A DNA stretch of 54,545 nucleotides from Thermodesulfovibrionia bacterium. GTDB lineage: Bacteria; Nitrospirota; Thermodesulfovibrionia; UBA6902. Below the pieces are notes generated by a model. The model had not been told where the DNA came from. It was given only the letters and a program-made list of their open reading frames with translations, and searched no databases. Shown in pieces: positions 26,918 to 36,346 of this stretch (position 1 is its first letter; the number at the start of each line of letters is the position of its first letter). The stretch is from positions 1 to 54,545 of the forward strand of contig CAMYND010000006.1 of the NCBI GenBank assembly GCA_947259645.1, given 5' to 3'. A program made the position numbers and the translations under genes.

Positions 26918-27514
26918 ATGGCAGCAAAAAAGGACGACACTGCAGATGAATCTGCAGCAGGCATGGAAACAGCAACTCTAGCAGGAGGCTGCTTCTGGTG
27001 TCTCGAAGCGATTTTTCTCCAGCTTAAGGGCGTAATAAAAGTCGTGTCTGGCTACTCCGGAGGGGAAACAGAAAATCCAACATACCAGGAAATATGCTCA
27101 GGCACAACAGGGCATGCCGAGGTAGTACAGATTACCTTTGACCCCAGGGAAATTTCATTCAAAGACCTTCTGAATGTGTTTTTCACAATGCATGACCCCA
27201 CCACACTGAACCGTCAGGGAGCGGACAGAGGCACTCAATACCGGTCGGCAATTTTTTATCACACCAGTAATCAACAAAGGGATGCCGAAGAAACTGTCCG
27301 GAATCTTGATCAATCCCAAACCTGGGATAACCCCGTGGTTACTGAGATTGCGCCCTTTTCAGATTTCTATCCGGCAGAGAATTATCATCAGGATTACTTC
27401 AGTAACAACAGCGGAGAACCCTATTGCCGGCTTGTTATTGAGCCGAAGGTGGCAAAGCTCAGGAAGCATTTTATTGAGAGGCTGAAAAAAGAGAGCACAG
27501 AGCCTTCTCGTTAA
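26918..27514 (+). CDS. msrA: Peptide methionine-(S)-sulfoxide reductase
   Basis: A 198-residue MsrA. The catalytic motif GGCFWCLEAIF is near residue 24 with the active Cys, followed by SGYSGGETENPTY, TGHAEVVQI and DRGTQYRSAIFY. ENYHQDYF and the C-terminal GEPYCRLVI supply the resolving cysteine. It repairs methionine sulfoxide using thioredoxin. The first 15 residues are a hydrophilic extension, so the real start may be the ATG at 26963. Its stop codon overlaps that of convergent rlpA by four bases (TTAA). Confidence 0.93.
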   Translation: MAAKKDDTADESAAGMETATLAGGCFWCLEAIFLQLKGVIKVVSGYSGGETENPTYQEICSGTTGHAEVVQITFDPREISFKDLLNVFFTMHDPTTLNRQGADRGTQYRSAIFYHTSNQQRDAEETVRNLDQSQTWDNPVVTEIAPFSDFYPAENYHQDYFSNNSGEPYCRLVIEPKVAKLRKHFIERLKKESTEPSR

Positions 27515-28263
27515 CTGATAACCTCAATCCTGACTCGCGCTGTTCCCTTTTTGTAGTATCCGAGTTTTTTTGCGGCTGCCATGCTCAGGTCTATTATTCT
27601 CTTGCCTGAAGCTGGATTATTACTGCTCGGAAAGGGGCCTCTATCATTGACCCTTACTACGATCGAACGGTTGTTCGCCAGGTTTGTTACTTTCACATTC
27701 GTTGGAAGCGGTAGATGTTTGTGCGCAGCAGTCAACCCGTAGGGACTGAATTTCTCTCCATTGGCCGTCATATGACCGCCCTTCTGCCGCAGGGTCTCAT
27801 GGCCGTACCATGAGGCGATCCCAACATCTTTGTAGGTGCTCGCCCTGGCAATGGACATAGGATAATACCTTGTGCCCTTTACCGTGTACGGAGAATTCTT
27901 CACACGGCCCTGACGGATCGCCTCTTTAACGGGAAGGCCGTCAATGGTTTCGATCTCATCATTTAACAGAGGCCAGTCCAGGGGAGCGCGCACAACATTA
28001 AAGGTGAATTTCCCGACACTATACATGAGTCTCGTGGTGCCCGCAGTGAGCTCATAGGCCCCTTTAACCGTCCATATGGTCCCTTTTATCGCCTTTTTTG
28101 TTATCCGGTAAGGGGTAGTAATAAATGAACAGCCGGATAGGAGGAAGAAGGCAGAATAGCATATAATGAGAAGGTTATTGATATGCTTACCAATGGGTAA
28201 AACGGATTTCCTGAAAAACAATCTATACCCCTTACGGATTTCTGCATTTAACATCTTTCTCAA
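27511..28263 (-). CDS. rlpA: RlpA-like septal ring lytic transglycosylase / lipoprotein
   Basis: A 250-residue protein. A hydrophobic segment near residue 30 ends in a lipobox-like LLSGC, so it is probably a lipoprotein; the start could be one of several upstream codons. The C-terminal 100 residues form a double-psi beta-barrel: GIASWYGHETLRQKGGHMTANGE, LPLPTNVKVTNL, and VVRVNDRGPFP with the catalytic-type Asp, then IIDLSMAAAKKLG. No SPOR domain is present. It cleaves or binds denuded glycan strands at the cell envelope. Confidence 0.88.
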   Translation of the reverse strand: MRKMLNAEIRKGYRLFFRKSVLPIGKHINNLLIICYSAFFLLSGCSFITTPYRITKKAIKGTIWTVKGAYELTAGTTRLMYSVGKFTFNVVRAPLDWPLLNDEIETIDGLPVKEAIRQGRVKNSPYTVKGTRYYPMSIARASTYKDVGIASWYGHETLRQKGGHMTANGEKFSPYGLTAAHKHLPLPTNVKVTNLANNRSIVVRVNDRGPFPSSNNPASGKRIIDLSMAAAKKLGYYKKGTARVRIEVIS

Positions 28264-28336
28264 GTATAAAACAGAATAACGCTCAGATTAAAGGTTCTGA
28301 GTGTATTGATATGCCAACTATATATTACAATACTGC

Positions 28337-28657
28337 ATGTTTCGTGCAGCTTCTCATATAGCGCTTCATTTTATAGTGCCGGGTGCTGTTTCACGTATCT
28401 GGTATGCCAGCAACTGGAAGAAAGTCTGGTTCATAATGGTCGCGACGATGATAATCGATCTGGATCATCTTCTTGCCACTCCCCTTTATGATCCGAATCG
28501 CTGCGGGATCGGCCTCCACCCGCTTCATTCTTATCCTGCAATCGCTGTATACATACTGCTGACGCTGATGCCAAAATCACGAATTATCGGTATAGGACTA
28601 TTAATTCATATGGCACTTGATGGACTTGACTGTGCCCTGATGCCGGCTATACTGTAA
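28337..28657 (+). CDS. DUF6122 family membrane protein
   Basis: A 106-residue protein with three hydrophobic helices. The conserved core MVATMIIDLDHLLATPLYDP near residue 37 and GIGLHPLHSYPA near residue 58 match the DUF6122 pattern; the Asp-His residues suggest a metal site, but the function is unknown. The ATG lacks a clear ribosome site. It is divergent from rlpA and upstream of the histidine kinase. Confidence 0.65.
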   Translation: MFRAASHIALHFIVPGAVSRIWYASNWKKVWFIMVATMIIDLDHLLATPLYDPNRCGIGLHPLHSYPAIAVYILLTLMPKSRIIGIGLLIHMALDGLDCALMPAIL

Positions 28658-28760
28658 ATCTCCGCACATTCTGGAGTGCTCTGCATAAAATAATTGCACA
28701 AATTTACGGAGCAGGCTTGATCATAACGATAATAAGCATTAATATTAGTTACAGGTAATC

Positions 28761-30452
28761 ATGAACTATTCTGACAGGAAAAAAGAGGACATCATAAAGG
28801 AACTGGAAGCATTGCATGCCGAGATTCTCCAGGCGGAGAATTGCAATGATGAACTCAGAAAGTACAAGGATAAACTGGAAAAGCTCCTCGATTCATCTCC
28901 TGATGCCCTTGTATTTGTCAATGATGAGAGCAGTATAATTATGGTAAACGCCCAGTTTGAAAAATTATTCGGGTACGGTCCCGATGAAATCGTACACAAA
29001 AGTCTCGACATATTGATTCCTGAACGTTTTCGCGGCAAACATAAAGATTTTGTTCAATCTTTTTTTCATAACCCGGCAACCCGGCCAATGGGAACATCAC
29101 TGGAAATTTACGCGCTGAGAAAAGACGGAGAAGAGTTTCCTGCTGATATTGGACTCAGCCTGTTAAAGACAGAGGACGAGTTTTTTGTTTCAGCAGCCAT
29201 ACGGGACATAACGAAACGCAAAGAAATAGAGAAGCAGATGGAACTGGACTACTTTCTCCAGAAGGAACTGAATGCCATGCTTGAGATATCTCTTGAACCG
29301 GTTCCTCCGGAAGAGCAGTTCAAGAAAATTCTCGATCTCATACTTTCCATGCCCTACCTCGCACTTCAGAAAAAAGGGGCGATTTATATCGCTGAGAACA
29401 GCAGCAATACCCTCGTCCTGAAGGCGAGCAATGGATTTGAGAGCTCATCACAGATGCCATGCAGGGATATACCATTTGGCACCTGCCTCTGCGGAGAGGC
29501 AGCGTCTAGCGGCAAGATCGTCTTTTCTGACCAGGTAAACGGAAGCCACACGATCCACCACGAAGGAATATTTCCGCATGGTCATTATTGTGTTCCGATT
29601 CTGTCCGGAGGCAGCACTATAGGGGTAATAAATATTTTCCTTAAAGAAGGACACAAGAGAAGCTCCAGGGAAGAGCAGTTTCTTACCGCTGTTGCCAATA
29701 CGCTCGCGATGATCATAAAACATAAAAGGATCGAGGTGGAAAAAGATCAATTGCAGGAACAGCTGACCCAGACAGAAACATTGGCCGCTCTTGGGCGATT
29801 CACCGCCAATGTTGCTCATGAGATCCGCAACCCCCTGACAGCGATCGGCGGATTCGCCAGAAGACTGGGCAACAGGGTCCGGGAGGGAACAAAAGAGAAG
29901 GAATATGCCGGCTTTATCACATCAGAAGTCACTATTCTGGAAAAGATACTGAATAAAGTCCTGACCTATTCCCGTGCACGGCCTCATGAGAGAGTGGAAA
30001 CTGACATTAATGAAATCGTAGAGTCTTTATTGAAACTGAATGAAGAGGGTCTCCATGAAAAAGGGATAACTGTACATAAATCCTTAGCACAACTTCCGCT
30101 GCTCTCTCTTGATAAGACAGAGATACATGAGTCCCTTGAAAATATAATTGTAAATGCTATTGACTCCATGCCTGACGGCGGTGAACTGACCATTACGACT
30201 GACAGAAATGAGATTGAGGCGGTGTCTCATGCCTATATAAAGATTCAGGATACCGGTACAGGAATGGATCCTGAACAGTTGCAGATGATTTTCGAACCCT
30301 TTTATACAACAAAAATTATTGAAAAAGGCACGGGCCTCGGACTTCCCATAACAAAAAAGATCGTAGAAGAACATGGCGGGTTTATCACGGTTGAGAGTGA
30401 AAAGGGGAAAGGCTCAACCTTTGTGCTTCATTTCCCTATAAAGGTAACATAA
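28761..30452 (+). CDS. PAS-GAF sensor histidine kinase (orphan)
   Basis: A 563-residue kinase. A short coiled coil (residues 1-35) leads into a PAS domain (about 38-155), then a GAF domain (about 180-325) with cysteines in PCRDIPFGTCLCGEAA. The HisKA phospho-acceptor lies in NVAHEIRNPLTAIGGFARR near residue 351, and the ATPase domain has NAIDSMPDGGEL, DTGTGMDPEQL and GTGLGLPITKKIV. There is no transmembrane segment, so it senses a cytoplasmic signal. No response regulator is adjacent. The Cys cluster in GAF may bind a cofactor (inference). Confidence 0.92.
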   Translation: MNYSDRKKEDIIKELEALHAEILQAENCNDELRKYKDKLEKLLDSSPDALVFVNDESSIIMVNAQFEKLFGYGPDEIVHKSLDILIPERFRGKHKDFVQSFFHNPATRPMGTSLEIYALRKDGEEFPADIGLSLLKTEDEFFVSAAIRDITKRKEIEKQMELDYFLQKELNAMLEISLEPVPPEEQFKKILDLILSMPYLALQKKGAIYIAENSSNTLVLKASNGFESSSQMPCRDIPFGTCLCGEAASSGKIVFSDQVNGSHTIHHEGIFPHGHYCVPILSGGSTIGVINIFLKEGHKRSSREEQFLTAVANTLAMIIKHKRIEVEKDQLQEQLTQTETLAALGRFTANVAHEIRNPLTAIGGFARRLGNRVREGTKEKEYAGFITSEVTILEKILNKVLTYSRARPHERVETDINEIVESLLKLNEEGLHEKGITVHKSLAQLPLLSLDKTEIHESLENIIVNAIDSMPDGGELTITTDRNEIEAVSHAYIKIQDTGTGMDPEQLQMIFEPFYTTKIIEKGTGLGLPITKKIVEEHGGFITVESEKGKGSTFVLHFPIKVT

Positions 30453-30581
30453 CAGAAACATTGACTTATTCTGAAGGGAGATACAAAGGAGCCCTCCATT
30501 TTTCAGATATTTCTGTTACTATTTGGTTTATTCAATTCTATATTGCAAGCTCAATGAACAGAAGAAACAGGAGAGATGATT

Positions 30582-31208
30582 ATGACCAAGATAGCAAAGA
30601 TTGACAAGCCTGAGGCTGGGCGCTATAAGAACAAAAAGAAAATTTACTTTGTACGAAACCTCTACCTTCCGGAAAATGCAACAGATAAATATAAGGGGTT
30701 TTTCAATCAATACTGGAAAGAAGTAGAAGAGCACCTGACAAAGATCGAAGCCGCGGGAAAAGTATCAAAAATATTCTGTGAAAGCATATACATGAGCGGT
30801 GAAGATTCCATGAAGGTTCTCCACGCCATGAATATCCACCTTGAACAGATCGTCAAAAAGAAGATCGATGCCGGAGCAGAGTTCATTCCCCTTGAAAGCA
30901 AAGAGCTCTTCGAGGAATTTGTTGACTGGAACAACTGCATCTCAGCTGTGAGAACATTGGAGGTTAAGGAAAAGATCCTTGCCTTCCTAGAGGAGACTGT
31001 CAAAGCCAGGTTTGAGTTTAGCAGGGCGGTTCTCCGCGAAAATATTGCTGATGCTGACGCAGCGCTTCTCATTATGATTGACCAGGACCGGCAGCGCCTT
31101 GACTTGCCTGATGATATCGAGTTTTTCCTGATCTCCCCTCCTGCCTATGATGACCTGATCCAGTTCATCCGCGACAGCCACAACAATAAAGAGTTCTGGA
31201 GAACGTGA
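30582..31208 (+). CDS. Conserved-looking hypothetical protein, 208 residues
   Basis: I use the ATG at 30582 because GGAGAG sits at good spacing; an ATG two codons earlier is too close to it. The product begins MTKIAKIDKPEAGRYKNKKK, is soluble, largely helical and charged, with a MIDQDRQRLDLPDD segment near residue 162. I do not recognise a family. It lies downstream of the histidine kinase and is convergent with another unknown gene at 31230. Steady coding character and a good ribosome site support it as real. Confidence 0.7.
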   Translation: MTKIAKIDKPEAGRYKNKKKIYFVRNLYLPENATDKYKGFFNQYWKEVEEHLTKIEAAGKVSKIFCESIYMSGEDSMKVLHAMNIHLEQIVKKKIDAGAEFIPLESKELFEEFVDWNNCISAVRTLEVKEKILAFLEETVKARFEFSRAVLRENIADADAALLIMIDQDRQRLDLPDDIEFFLISPPAYDDLIQFIRDSHNNKEFWRT

Positions 31209-31229
31209 TATCCACCCTGGCATCTATTC

Positions 31230-31727
31230 TCAATCATCAGTTTTCCAGTTCAGGACATCGATAATGCTTTTCATCAGTAAAAAAATGTACCCTATGTCCT
31301 CTTCCTCCGGAAGTATTGGGTCATCAGCCTCAGCTACCGCCACCAGGGACTCTACGATATACCGGATCAGATAGGGTTGGGCAGACATCTGCTCCATTGC
31401 CAGGCCTTCAAAGAGTTTTTCATATGCTCCTTCCAGGCCGCCTATGAACTGCTTATTCTCTCTGTAGACCCCGGTTATTTCATCGTAGGTTATCTCTTCA
31501 ATCTTCTTCCCGTAGCCTCTTTCAAACATGCGATGAACAACAAAGAACAGGTAGATAACCAGCTCCCGTATATCAAGATCAATGTCCTCAGTCATTTCAA
31601 GAATGAATGACATGACAGCGGGCTGCTCTTTCGAAAGGTCAACTGACTGCTCATACGCCTCCTCCGGTGTAACATCTGACATCTCTTTCCATGTTTTATC
31701 TACAAGCTCTTCTGACAATGGTTCCAT
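31230..31727 (-). CDS. Hypothetical acidic protein, 165 residues
   Basis: An acidic, helical, soluble protein beginning MEPLSEELVDKTWKEMSD, with a hydrophobic helix IRELVIYLFFVVHRMFERGYG near residue 53 and an acidic tail. I do not recognise a family. It converges on the gene at 30582, ending 22 bp away. There are no cysteines to suggest a metal site. Confidence 0.65.
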   Translation of the reverse strand: MEPLSEELVDKTWKEMSDVTPEEAYEQSVDLSKEQPAVMSFILEMTEDIDLDIRELVIYLFFVVHRMFERGYGKKIEEITYDEITGVYRENKQFIGGLEGAYEKLFEGLAMEQMSAQPYLIRYIVESLVAVAEADDPILPEEEDIGYIFLLMKSIIDVLNWKTDD

Positions 31728-31944
31728 ACAATCACTTAATCCCTCACTGAATATTCAGATAATGCAAAACCCCATGCCTGCTTCATACGAGTGTCATGAC
31801 ATCTGCAACTGATCAGCTGAAATGTTTTATCCGCCCGAAATCGTTCTAATAATAACGGATAAAGGGGGTAAATTAAAAATAATGATCTGAAAAATTTGCA
31901 GGATTTTGTTTCACCTATTGATGGCAAACTGCTGGTATGGATGG

Positions 31945-31979
31945 TCAGGTGCCGGCAGCGAAAAACTGCCGGCACCTGA
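31945..31979 (-). terminator. Strong hairpin after the catalase gene
   Basis: A perfect 14-bp stem (TCAGGTGCCGGCAG and its complement) with a seven-base loop, two bases past the catalase stop. There is no T-run after the stem on the minus strand, so it may be a terminator or a 3' stabilising hairpin. Confidence 0.6.
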
Positions 31980-31981
31980 AA

Positions 31982-33532
31982 TTAAGTTGTCGACTCTTTT
32001 GCTTTTTTCTGGTGTGATGACTCTTCAGCGGTAATCCGGGCCCGTTCCTCCTGTGACATTTCAGCTATTTTTTCTACGACTTTCATGTCCAGCTTGAGTT
32101 CTCTTCCCACTCTGCGGCCATAATCAGGATCAGCCTTATAGAATAACGCTGTCTGGCGAAGCTGAATACGCCTCCGAGCACCTCCCAAATGTCCCACAAT
32201 ATTGCTGATCAGGTGATCCCTGTCCTTGTCAGTCATTACTGTCCGGTACAACTCTCCCGCCTGAACAAAGTCATCGTTCGGGTGGGCATACTCCTGACGG
32301 GAAGCGATCCCTGAAACTTCAAAATCCGGTTCCCCGCTTTTCTGATGCGGTTCAGGCCCGCCAAAACTGTTGGGATAGTAGTTCGGCACACCACTGCCAC
32401 TGTTGTCAAAACACATGAACCCGTCACGCTGATAGTTCTTCATATTGCAGGCTTTTGCTGAATTTACCGGCAGCATATGGTAATTCGGCCCCAGGCGGTG
32501 TCTGTGCGTATCATGGTAGCTGAAGAGACGGCCCTGGAGCATTTTGTCCGGAGATGCTGCAATGCCGGGCACAAAGTTGCCGGGAGAAAAAGCAGACTGT
32601 TCAACTTCTGCAAAATAGTTTTCCGGATTGCGGTCCAGCACCAGCCGCCCGATAGTGATTGGCGGCACATCCCCATGAGGCCATACCTTGGTGATATCAA
32701 ATGGATCAAAACGGTAGCCCGCTGCCTGTTCAGGCGTCATAATCTGCATCTCCAGTTTCCAGGAAGGAAACTCATTGCGCTGAATTGCTTCATGGAGATC
32801 ACGTGTAGCATGGTCAGGATCACGGCTTTTCATCTGATCTGCCTCTTCCCCGGAAAAATTCTTGATTTTATGCTCGGTCTTGAAGTGATACTTTACCCAG
32901 AAATGTTGCCCCTTTGCATTGTACCACTTGAAGGTGTGGCTGCTGTAGCCGTTCATGTTCCGATAGGTCCTTGGTGTTCCCCGGTCTGAGAACAGAATCG
33001 TGACCTGATGAATGGATTCAGGAGTCAGGGACAGGAAATCCCAGAACATGTCAGGATCTTTCAGGTTTGTGACGGGGTTCCGTTTCTGTGTGTGAATAAA
33101 ATCAGGGAATTTCAGTGGGTCACGGATAAAAAAGACCGGGGTGTTATTTCCTACCATGTCATAGTTTCCCTCCTCAGTATAAAACTTCAGCGCAAAGCCG
33201 CGTGGGTCACGCTCTGCATCTGCAGAGCCCTTTTCCCCGCCTACTGTGGAAAAACGGAGAAACAGATCAGTCTTCTTTCCCACCTTTGAGAGGAATTTTG
33301 CCTTTGTATATTTTGTGACATCTTCAGTTACCTCAAAAAAACCATAGGCACCAGCGCCTTTGGCATGCACTACACGTTCCGGAATACGTTCACGGTCAAA
33401 ATGAGCCAATTTCTCAAGCAGGTGAACATCCTGCATCAGAATCGGCCCCTGAGCCCCGGCGGTAAGTGAGTTCTGGTCGTTCGGCACAGGCGAGCCAAAA
33501 TTACTGGTAAGCCTGTTTTTCCTGTTACTCAT
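31982..33532 (-). CDS. katA: Monofunctional haem catalase, clade 3 type
   Basis: A 516-residue small-subunit catalase that degrades hydrogen peroxide. The distal histidine lies in [12 protein letters not shown] (His56), the active-site Asn in [13 protein letters not shown] near residue 130, and the proximal haem tyrosine in [14 protein letters not shown] near residue 338. [14 protein letters not shown] is the family opening. The lysine-rich C-terminal tail ([12 protein letters not shown]) is unremarkable. It is a single gene with its own upstream region containing a TGATATATATCA palindrome. It indicates exposure to oxygen. Confidence 0.95.
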   Translation of the reverse strand: MSNRKNRLTSNFGSPVPNDQNSLTAGAQGPILMQDVHLLEKLAHFDRERIPERVVHAKGAGAYGFFEVTEDVTKYTKAKFLSKVGKKTDLFLRFSTVGGEKGSADAERDPRGFALKFYTEEGNYDMVGNNTPVFFIRDPLKFPDFIHTQKRNPVTNLKDPDMFWDFLSLTPESIHQVTILFSDRGTPRTYRNMNGYSSHTFKWYNAKGQHFWVKYHFKTEHKIKNFSGEEADQMKSRDPDHATRDLHEAIQRNEFPSWKLEMQIMTPEQAAGYRFDPFDITKVWPHGDVPPITIGRLVLDRNPENYFAEVEQSAFSPGNFVPGIAASPDKMLQGRLFSYHDTHRHRLGPNYHMLPVNSAKACNMKNYQRDGFMCFDNSGSGVPNYYPNSFGGPEPHQKSGEPDFEVSGIASRQEYAHPNDDFVQAGELYRTVMTDKDRDHLISNIVGHLGGARRRIQLRQTALFYKADPDYGRRVGRELKLDMKVVEKIAEMSQEERARITAEESSHQKKAKESTT

Positions 33533-33641
33533 TAGTGCCTCCTTGAAAATGTTGCCTGATGTTTTATGTTAAACATACTGCACTTCTTACCTAGCTATAT
33601 ACACTCTTTTTTTCAGCTTTGCAAACCAGCCTGCAACTGCC

Positions 33642-33653
33642 TGATATATATCA
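33642..33653. promoter_or_regulatory. TGA-N6-TCA palindrome upstream of catalase
   Basis: TGATATATATCA lies about 110 bp before the catalase start, sharing the TGA-N6-TCA form of the site at 25792 before rubredoxin. It is a possible operator for the nearby Crp/Fnr regulator, but the sequence is AT-rich and short. Confidence 0.3.
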
Positions 33654-33755
33654 TACTTGGCAGCCATTCCAAATGGGTTTAATTGGATAAAATATCTGCT
33701 ATACTTGAAATAAGCCAGAATTATTCGGCTGATACCCCTTACATTTGATCAGAAC

Positions 33756-34311
33756 ATGAAGAGGAAAAAGTTATTCCCTGAAACAGAGCCCTACAGCAGG
33801 GGCACACTGAATGTATCAGATTTTCACTCAATCCATTACGAGGAAGCGGGCAATCCATACCCCGATCAAAGGTCATAACTGTTCTGATAATGTTGAAGCC
33901 TATTATTAAATTTTGACTGCCGGGACCGCAGTTGCCCGGAGCAGCGCGGCACGTGCCTGGACACGCTGGGAAGCTGCTGTCATCACTCTGCTGCCGGACC
34001 CGGAAGCGCTGAAGGAAATGTCAGATGAAGCTATTGCGGTTGCTATTGGAAGAATCGAATGTCACTACACGTTCAACCGTTTTTTCATGAAGACTGATAA
34101 CTATATTCTTGAACATTGCTATAAAATCAGCGATATCCCCTGCAGGATTGTCCAGGGAAGACATGATGTCATCTGCCCCATGATCTCAGCCTGGGAATTG
34201 CACAAGGCACTGGAAAATTCGGATTTAAGAATTGTACCCGATGGGGCCCACTCCCCCATGGATGCTGGAATGATTCATGAACTCGTCCAGGCCTCAGAGG
34301 ACTTTAAATGA
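33756..34311 (+). pseudogene. pip: Proline iminopeptidase remnant with internal deletion
   Basis: The ATG at 33756 opens a frame reading KLFPETEPYSRGTLNVSD and HSIHYEEAGNP, the N-terminus of proline iminopeptidase, then hits a stop after 40 codons. The C-terminal third resumes from about 33935: AARAWTRWEAAVITLLPDPE, RIECHYTFNRFF, IVQGRHDVICPMISAWELHK and VPDGAHSPMDAGM, so the catalytic Asp and His remain. About 130 residues are missing between them, including the HGGPGGG oxyanion motif and the GGSWGS nucleophile. The gene cannot make active enzyme. The stop codon falls inside the direct repeat that begins at 34300. Confidence 0.85.
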
Positions 34312-34460
34312 AATTGACGCAAAAATCGTAAGTTGGCCTCTGGTCTGAGTTTTTTTATAATTTATTAATTTTTATAGCTTTTTCTGATTCTATCTATTCC
34401 TGCATTTTCTTGTTAATTCTGTCATTTCCGCTGTATTCTGGTACAAAACTAGTACATTAT
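34300..34460. repeat. Direct repeat copy 1 flanking the toxin-antitoxin region
   Basis: About 160 bp nearly matching 35705-35864 in the same orientation, roughly 90% by eye, with shared words ATCGTAAGTTGG, TCTGGTCTGAG, TTCTTGTTAATTCTGTC and CGCTGTATTCTGGTACAAA. It begins within the last codons of the pip pseudogene. Confidence 0.8.
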
Positions 34461-34661
34461 TACGACAGTCGTAAGGTTGAGTTAATGGTTGAATGTACAG
34501 GCTGACTGCATCGTCTTTACAAAGGGAAAACCAAAATCAGGTTTTACGACTACCTCGGTAATAACGTACCCGTATTACAATGAATGGATGATAGAAGAAT
34601 AAAGGAATATGAAGCATTGTGTCATGCAGAATCTTCTTAAGAACTGCTCAGATGAGCATAT
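34312..34661. other. 350-bp region without gene, right part of unclear origin
   Basis: After the repeat, 34480-34640 includes ACGACAGTCGT and a short stretch that reads like decayed coding sequence (RFYDYLGNNVPV) before a stop. I cannot identify the parent gene. Confidence 0.4.
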
Positions 34662-35186
34662 TTAAAGAGAATGCTCCTTTTTCACAACATCTATTATTTC
34701 ATTTAAGAAACTTTTCTTAATAAAAAGGGTTGATGTTGATGGAATCTGCTCAAGAAATCTGATTACTTCTATCGGCTTAAGCTGATTTCTTCTTATCGCT
34801 CTTAACAGAATACCTATAGTTCCATGTGATCTGATATTCAGGCTCTTTGCTGCAAGTCTTGCAGCAGTATCATCAGTTAACAAAATAGATCCTGGATGTT
34901 GAATGCACAGTGAAAGCGCTTCTTTCTCTCCGGCATCAAGATTAAAGGCGTGACTAAGAATATGGACTCGTTCTGCTTTCTCTGTTCCAACCGTTGTCTT
35001 TATGAAGGAAACGCCGGTTTTTTTGAAGGCTGAGGGTCGATGATGCTCTACCTCTTTCCATACACTTTCCGGGACAAGAGGCTCGAAATCTGAAAGGAGA
35101 TTAAGACATCCAATCTCATCGAGATGGATGATTGGGCCTGCATCTAAAACAAGTCTTCCAATGAGAGCTTGTTCAGTCTTTTCCAT
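34662..35186 (-). CDS. PIN-domain toxin, DUF3368-like
   Basis: A protein of about 174 residues from the ATG at 35186 (MEKTEQALIG); an ATG six codons earlier is also possible. PIN-fold acidic residues appear in RLVLDAGPIIHLDEIG near residue 12, the mid-domain AGEKEALSLC near 86, and ILLTDDTAARLAAKSL near 100. These are the positions of the metal-binding Asp/Glu of VapC-like RNases. Its start overlaps the end of the upstream antitoxin-like gene, typical of a toxin-antitoxin operon. It is flanked by 160-bp direct repeats. Confidence 0.75.
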   Translation of the reverse strand: MEKTEQALIGRLVLDAGPIIHLDEIGCLNLLSDFEPLVPESVWKEVEHHRPSAFKKTGVSFIKTTVGTEKAERVHILSHAFNLDAGEKEALSLCIQHPGSILLTDDTAARLAAKSLNIRSHGTIGILLRAIRRNQLKPIEVIRFLEQIPSTSTLFIKKSFLNEIIDVVKKEHSL

Positions 35187-35367
35187 GCAAGCCCCACTCA
35201 ACATCCTCTTTTAAGAAATGCTCCATGAGTTCAGGCTTGTGTGTTTCCAGGTATCGTCGGAGAGCTTCATTTATAACATCCCCTTCATTAGAAAACCATC
35301 CACCTTCTACGAGCGTTTTAACCTGCTCATACAACTTGTCAGGAAGTTCCGCATTTAATGTCTTCAT
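35173..35367 (-). CDS. Ribbon-helix-helix antitoxin
   Basis: A 64-residue protein from the ATG at 35367; AAAGGAGGT lies at suitable distance. MKTLNAELPDKLYEQVKTLV gives the beta-strand and first helix of an RHH fold, and WFSNEGDVINEALRRYLETH the second, as in CopG/ParD-type antitoxins. The tail is acidic. It overlaps the PIN-domain gene by about 14 bases and probably autoregulates the pair by binding its own promoter. Confidence 0.75.
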   Translation of the reverse strand: MKTLNAELPDKLYEQVKTLVEGGWFSNEGDVINEALRRYLETHKPELMEHFLKEDVEWGLHGKD

Positions 35368-35376
35368 GAATTTCAC

Positions 35377-36346
35377 ACCTCCTTTCAGAAAATTCTTTCA
35401 TTATTATAACATTTCGCCCTTCATACCCATTTATCAATATGTATAATTCCTTTTTTAAATGGCTAGTATTATAACTCTGAGGAAATATTCACCGGTGAAG
35501 CAATCGTCGATAGTAAACCGAACCAGATTTATGAAACAGGCATTTTGTTTCCTGCCTGAAATCTGTTATTATTGTGTGAGTTTTAAATTTATTCTTTGTG
35601 ATTAATTGTATGTGGAACGCACATTTTGTTGCAGCTGATGGCTGACAGCTGTCAGCTAATAGCTTATAAATTTGGGAGCGTATAAGGTTCTGGTGTCCTT
35701 CCCGGACTTCAAATTTAATTGATGCATAAATCGTAAGTTGGCATCTGGTCTGAGTTTTTTAATAATTCTTTAATTTTTATAGTTTTTTCTAATTCTATCT
35801 ATTTCTGCGTTTTCTTGTTAATTCTGTCCTTTCCGCTGTATTCTGGTACAAATCTGCTACATTTCTGGTACAGTTTGAAGTATCAATGAGCATGAGATAT
35901 GATTTACTTTTTTCTATGGAAGTTTTGAGACTATAAACTTGCACACTAAATTGAAATTGAAGATTGAAGCTGAAACGCACTTATGATTCTTAGATATACA
36001 TTGATCAACGCTTAAAATCAGCAGATGATAGCACAGTCATTCATTCTCACTAATTCGCTATTATGTTGTTTTAAGATTTTATTTCATAATAAAGATTACA
36101 ATTGTAAATATACACGGAAGAGAATATGAATCGTGTCAGTTAACAGCTATGTCACAATATAATTTGTGCCGTGATGCCGAAGTAAGTAGGGTTGAAGGAA
36201 TGTGAGATAAAATATGGCATTACACACATATCGGCCCCGCCTTTTACCAGCATCAATCCAATTTTTTTTTGTTTAACCAAAATAATAAACGGGGTACTCT
36301 TACACAGGCAACGCTACCGAAACGGTCTCTTTACTTCTGTAGACAC
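35377..36346. other. 970-bp gene-free, AT-rich region with repeats
   Basis: It contains the perfect palindrome GCTGACAGCTGTCAGC at 35641-35656, direct repeat copy 2 at 35705-35864, and AT-rich filler with a T-run near 36260. No ORF in it has a convincing ribosome site or recognisable family. Confidence 0.6.
35705..35864. repeat. Direct repeat copy 2 flanking the toxin-antitoxin region
   Basis: Same orientation as copy 1 at 34300. The segment between the copies is about 1.25 kb and contains only the PIN/RHH pair. It overlaps no convincing gene. Confidence 0.8.

Noticed and set aside
35795-35980. 61-residue minus-strand ORF crossing direct repeat copy 2
   Set aside because: It is AT-rich with no ribosome site, and the corresponding frame is not kept in copy 1.
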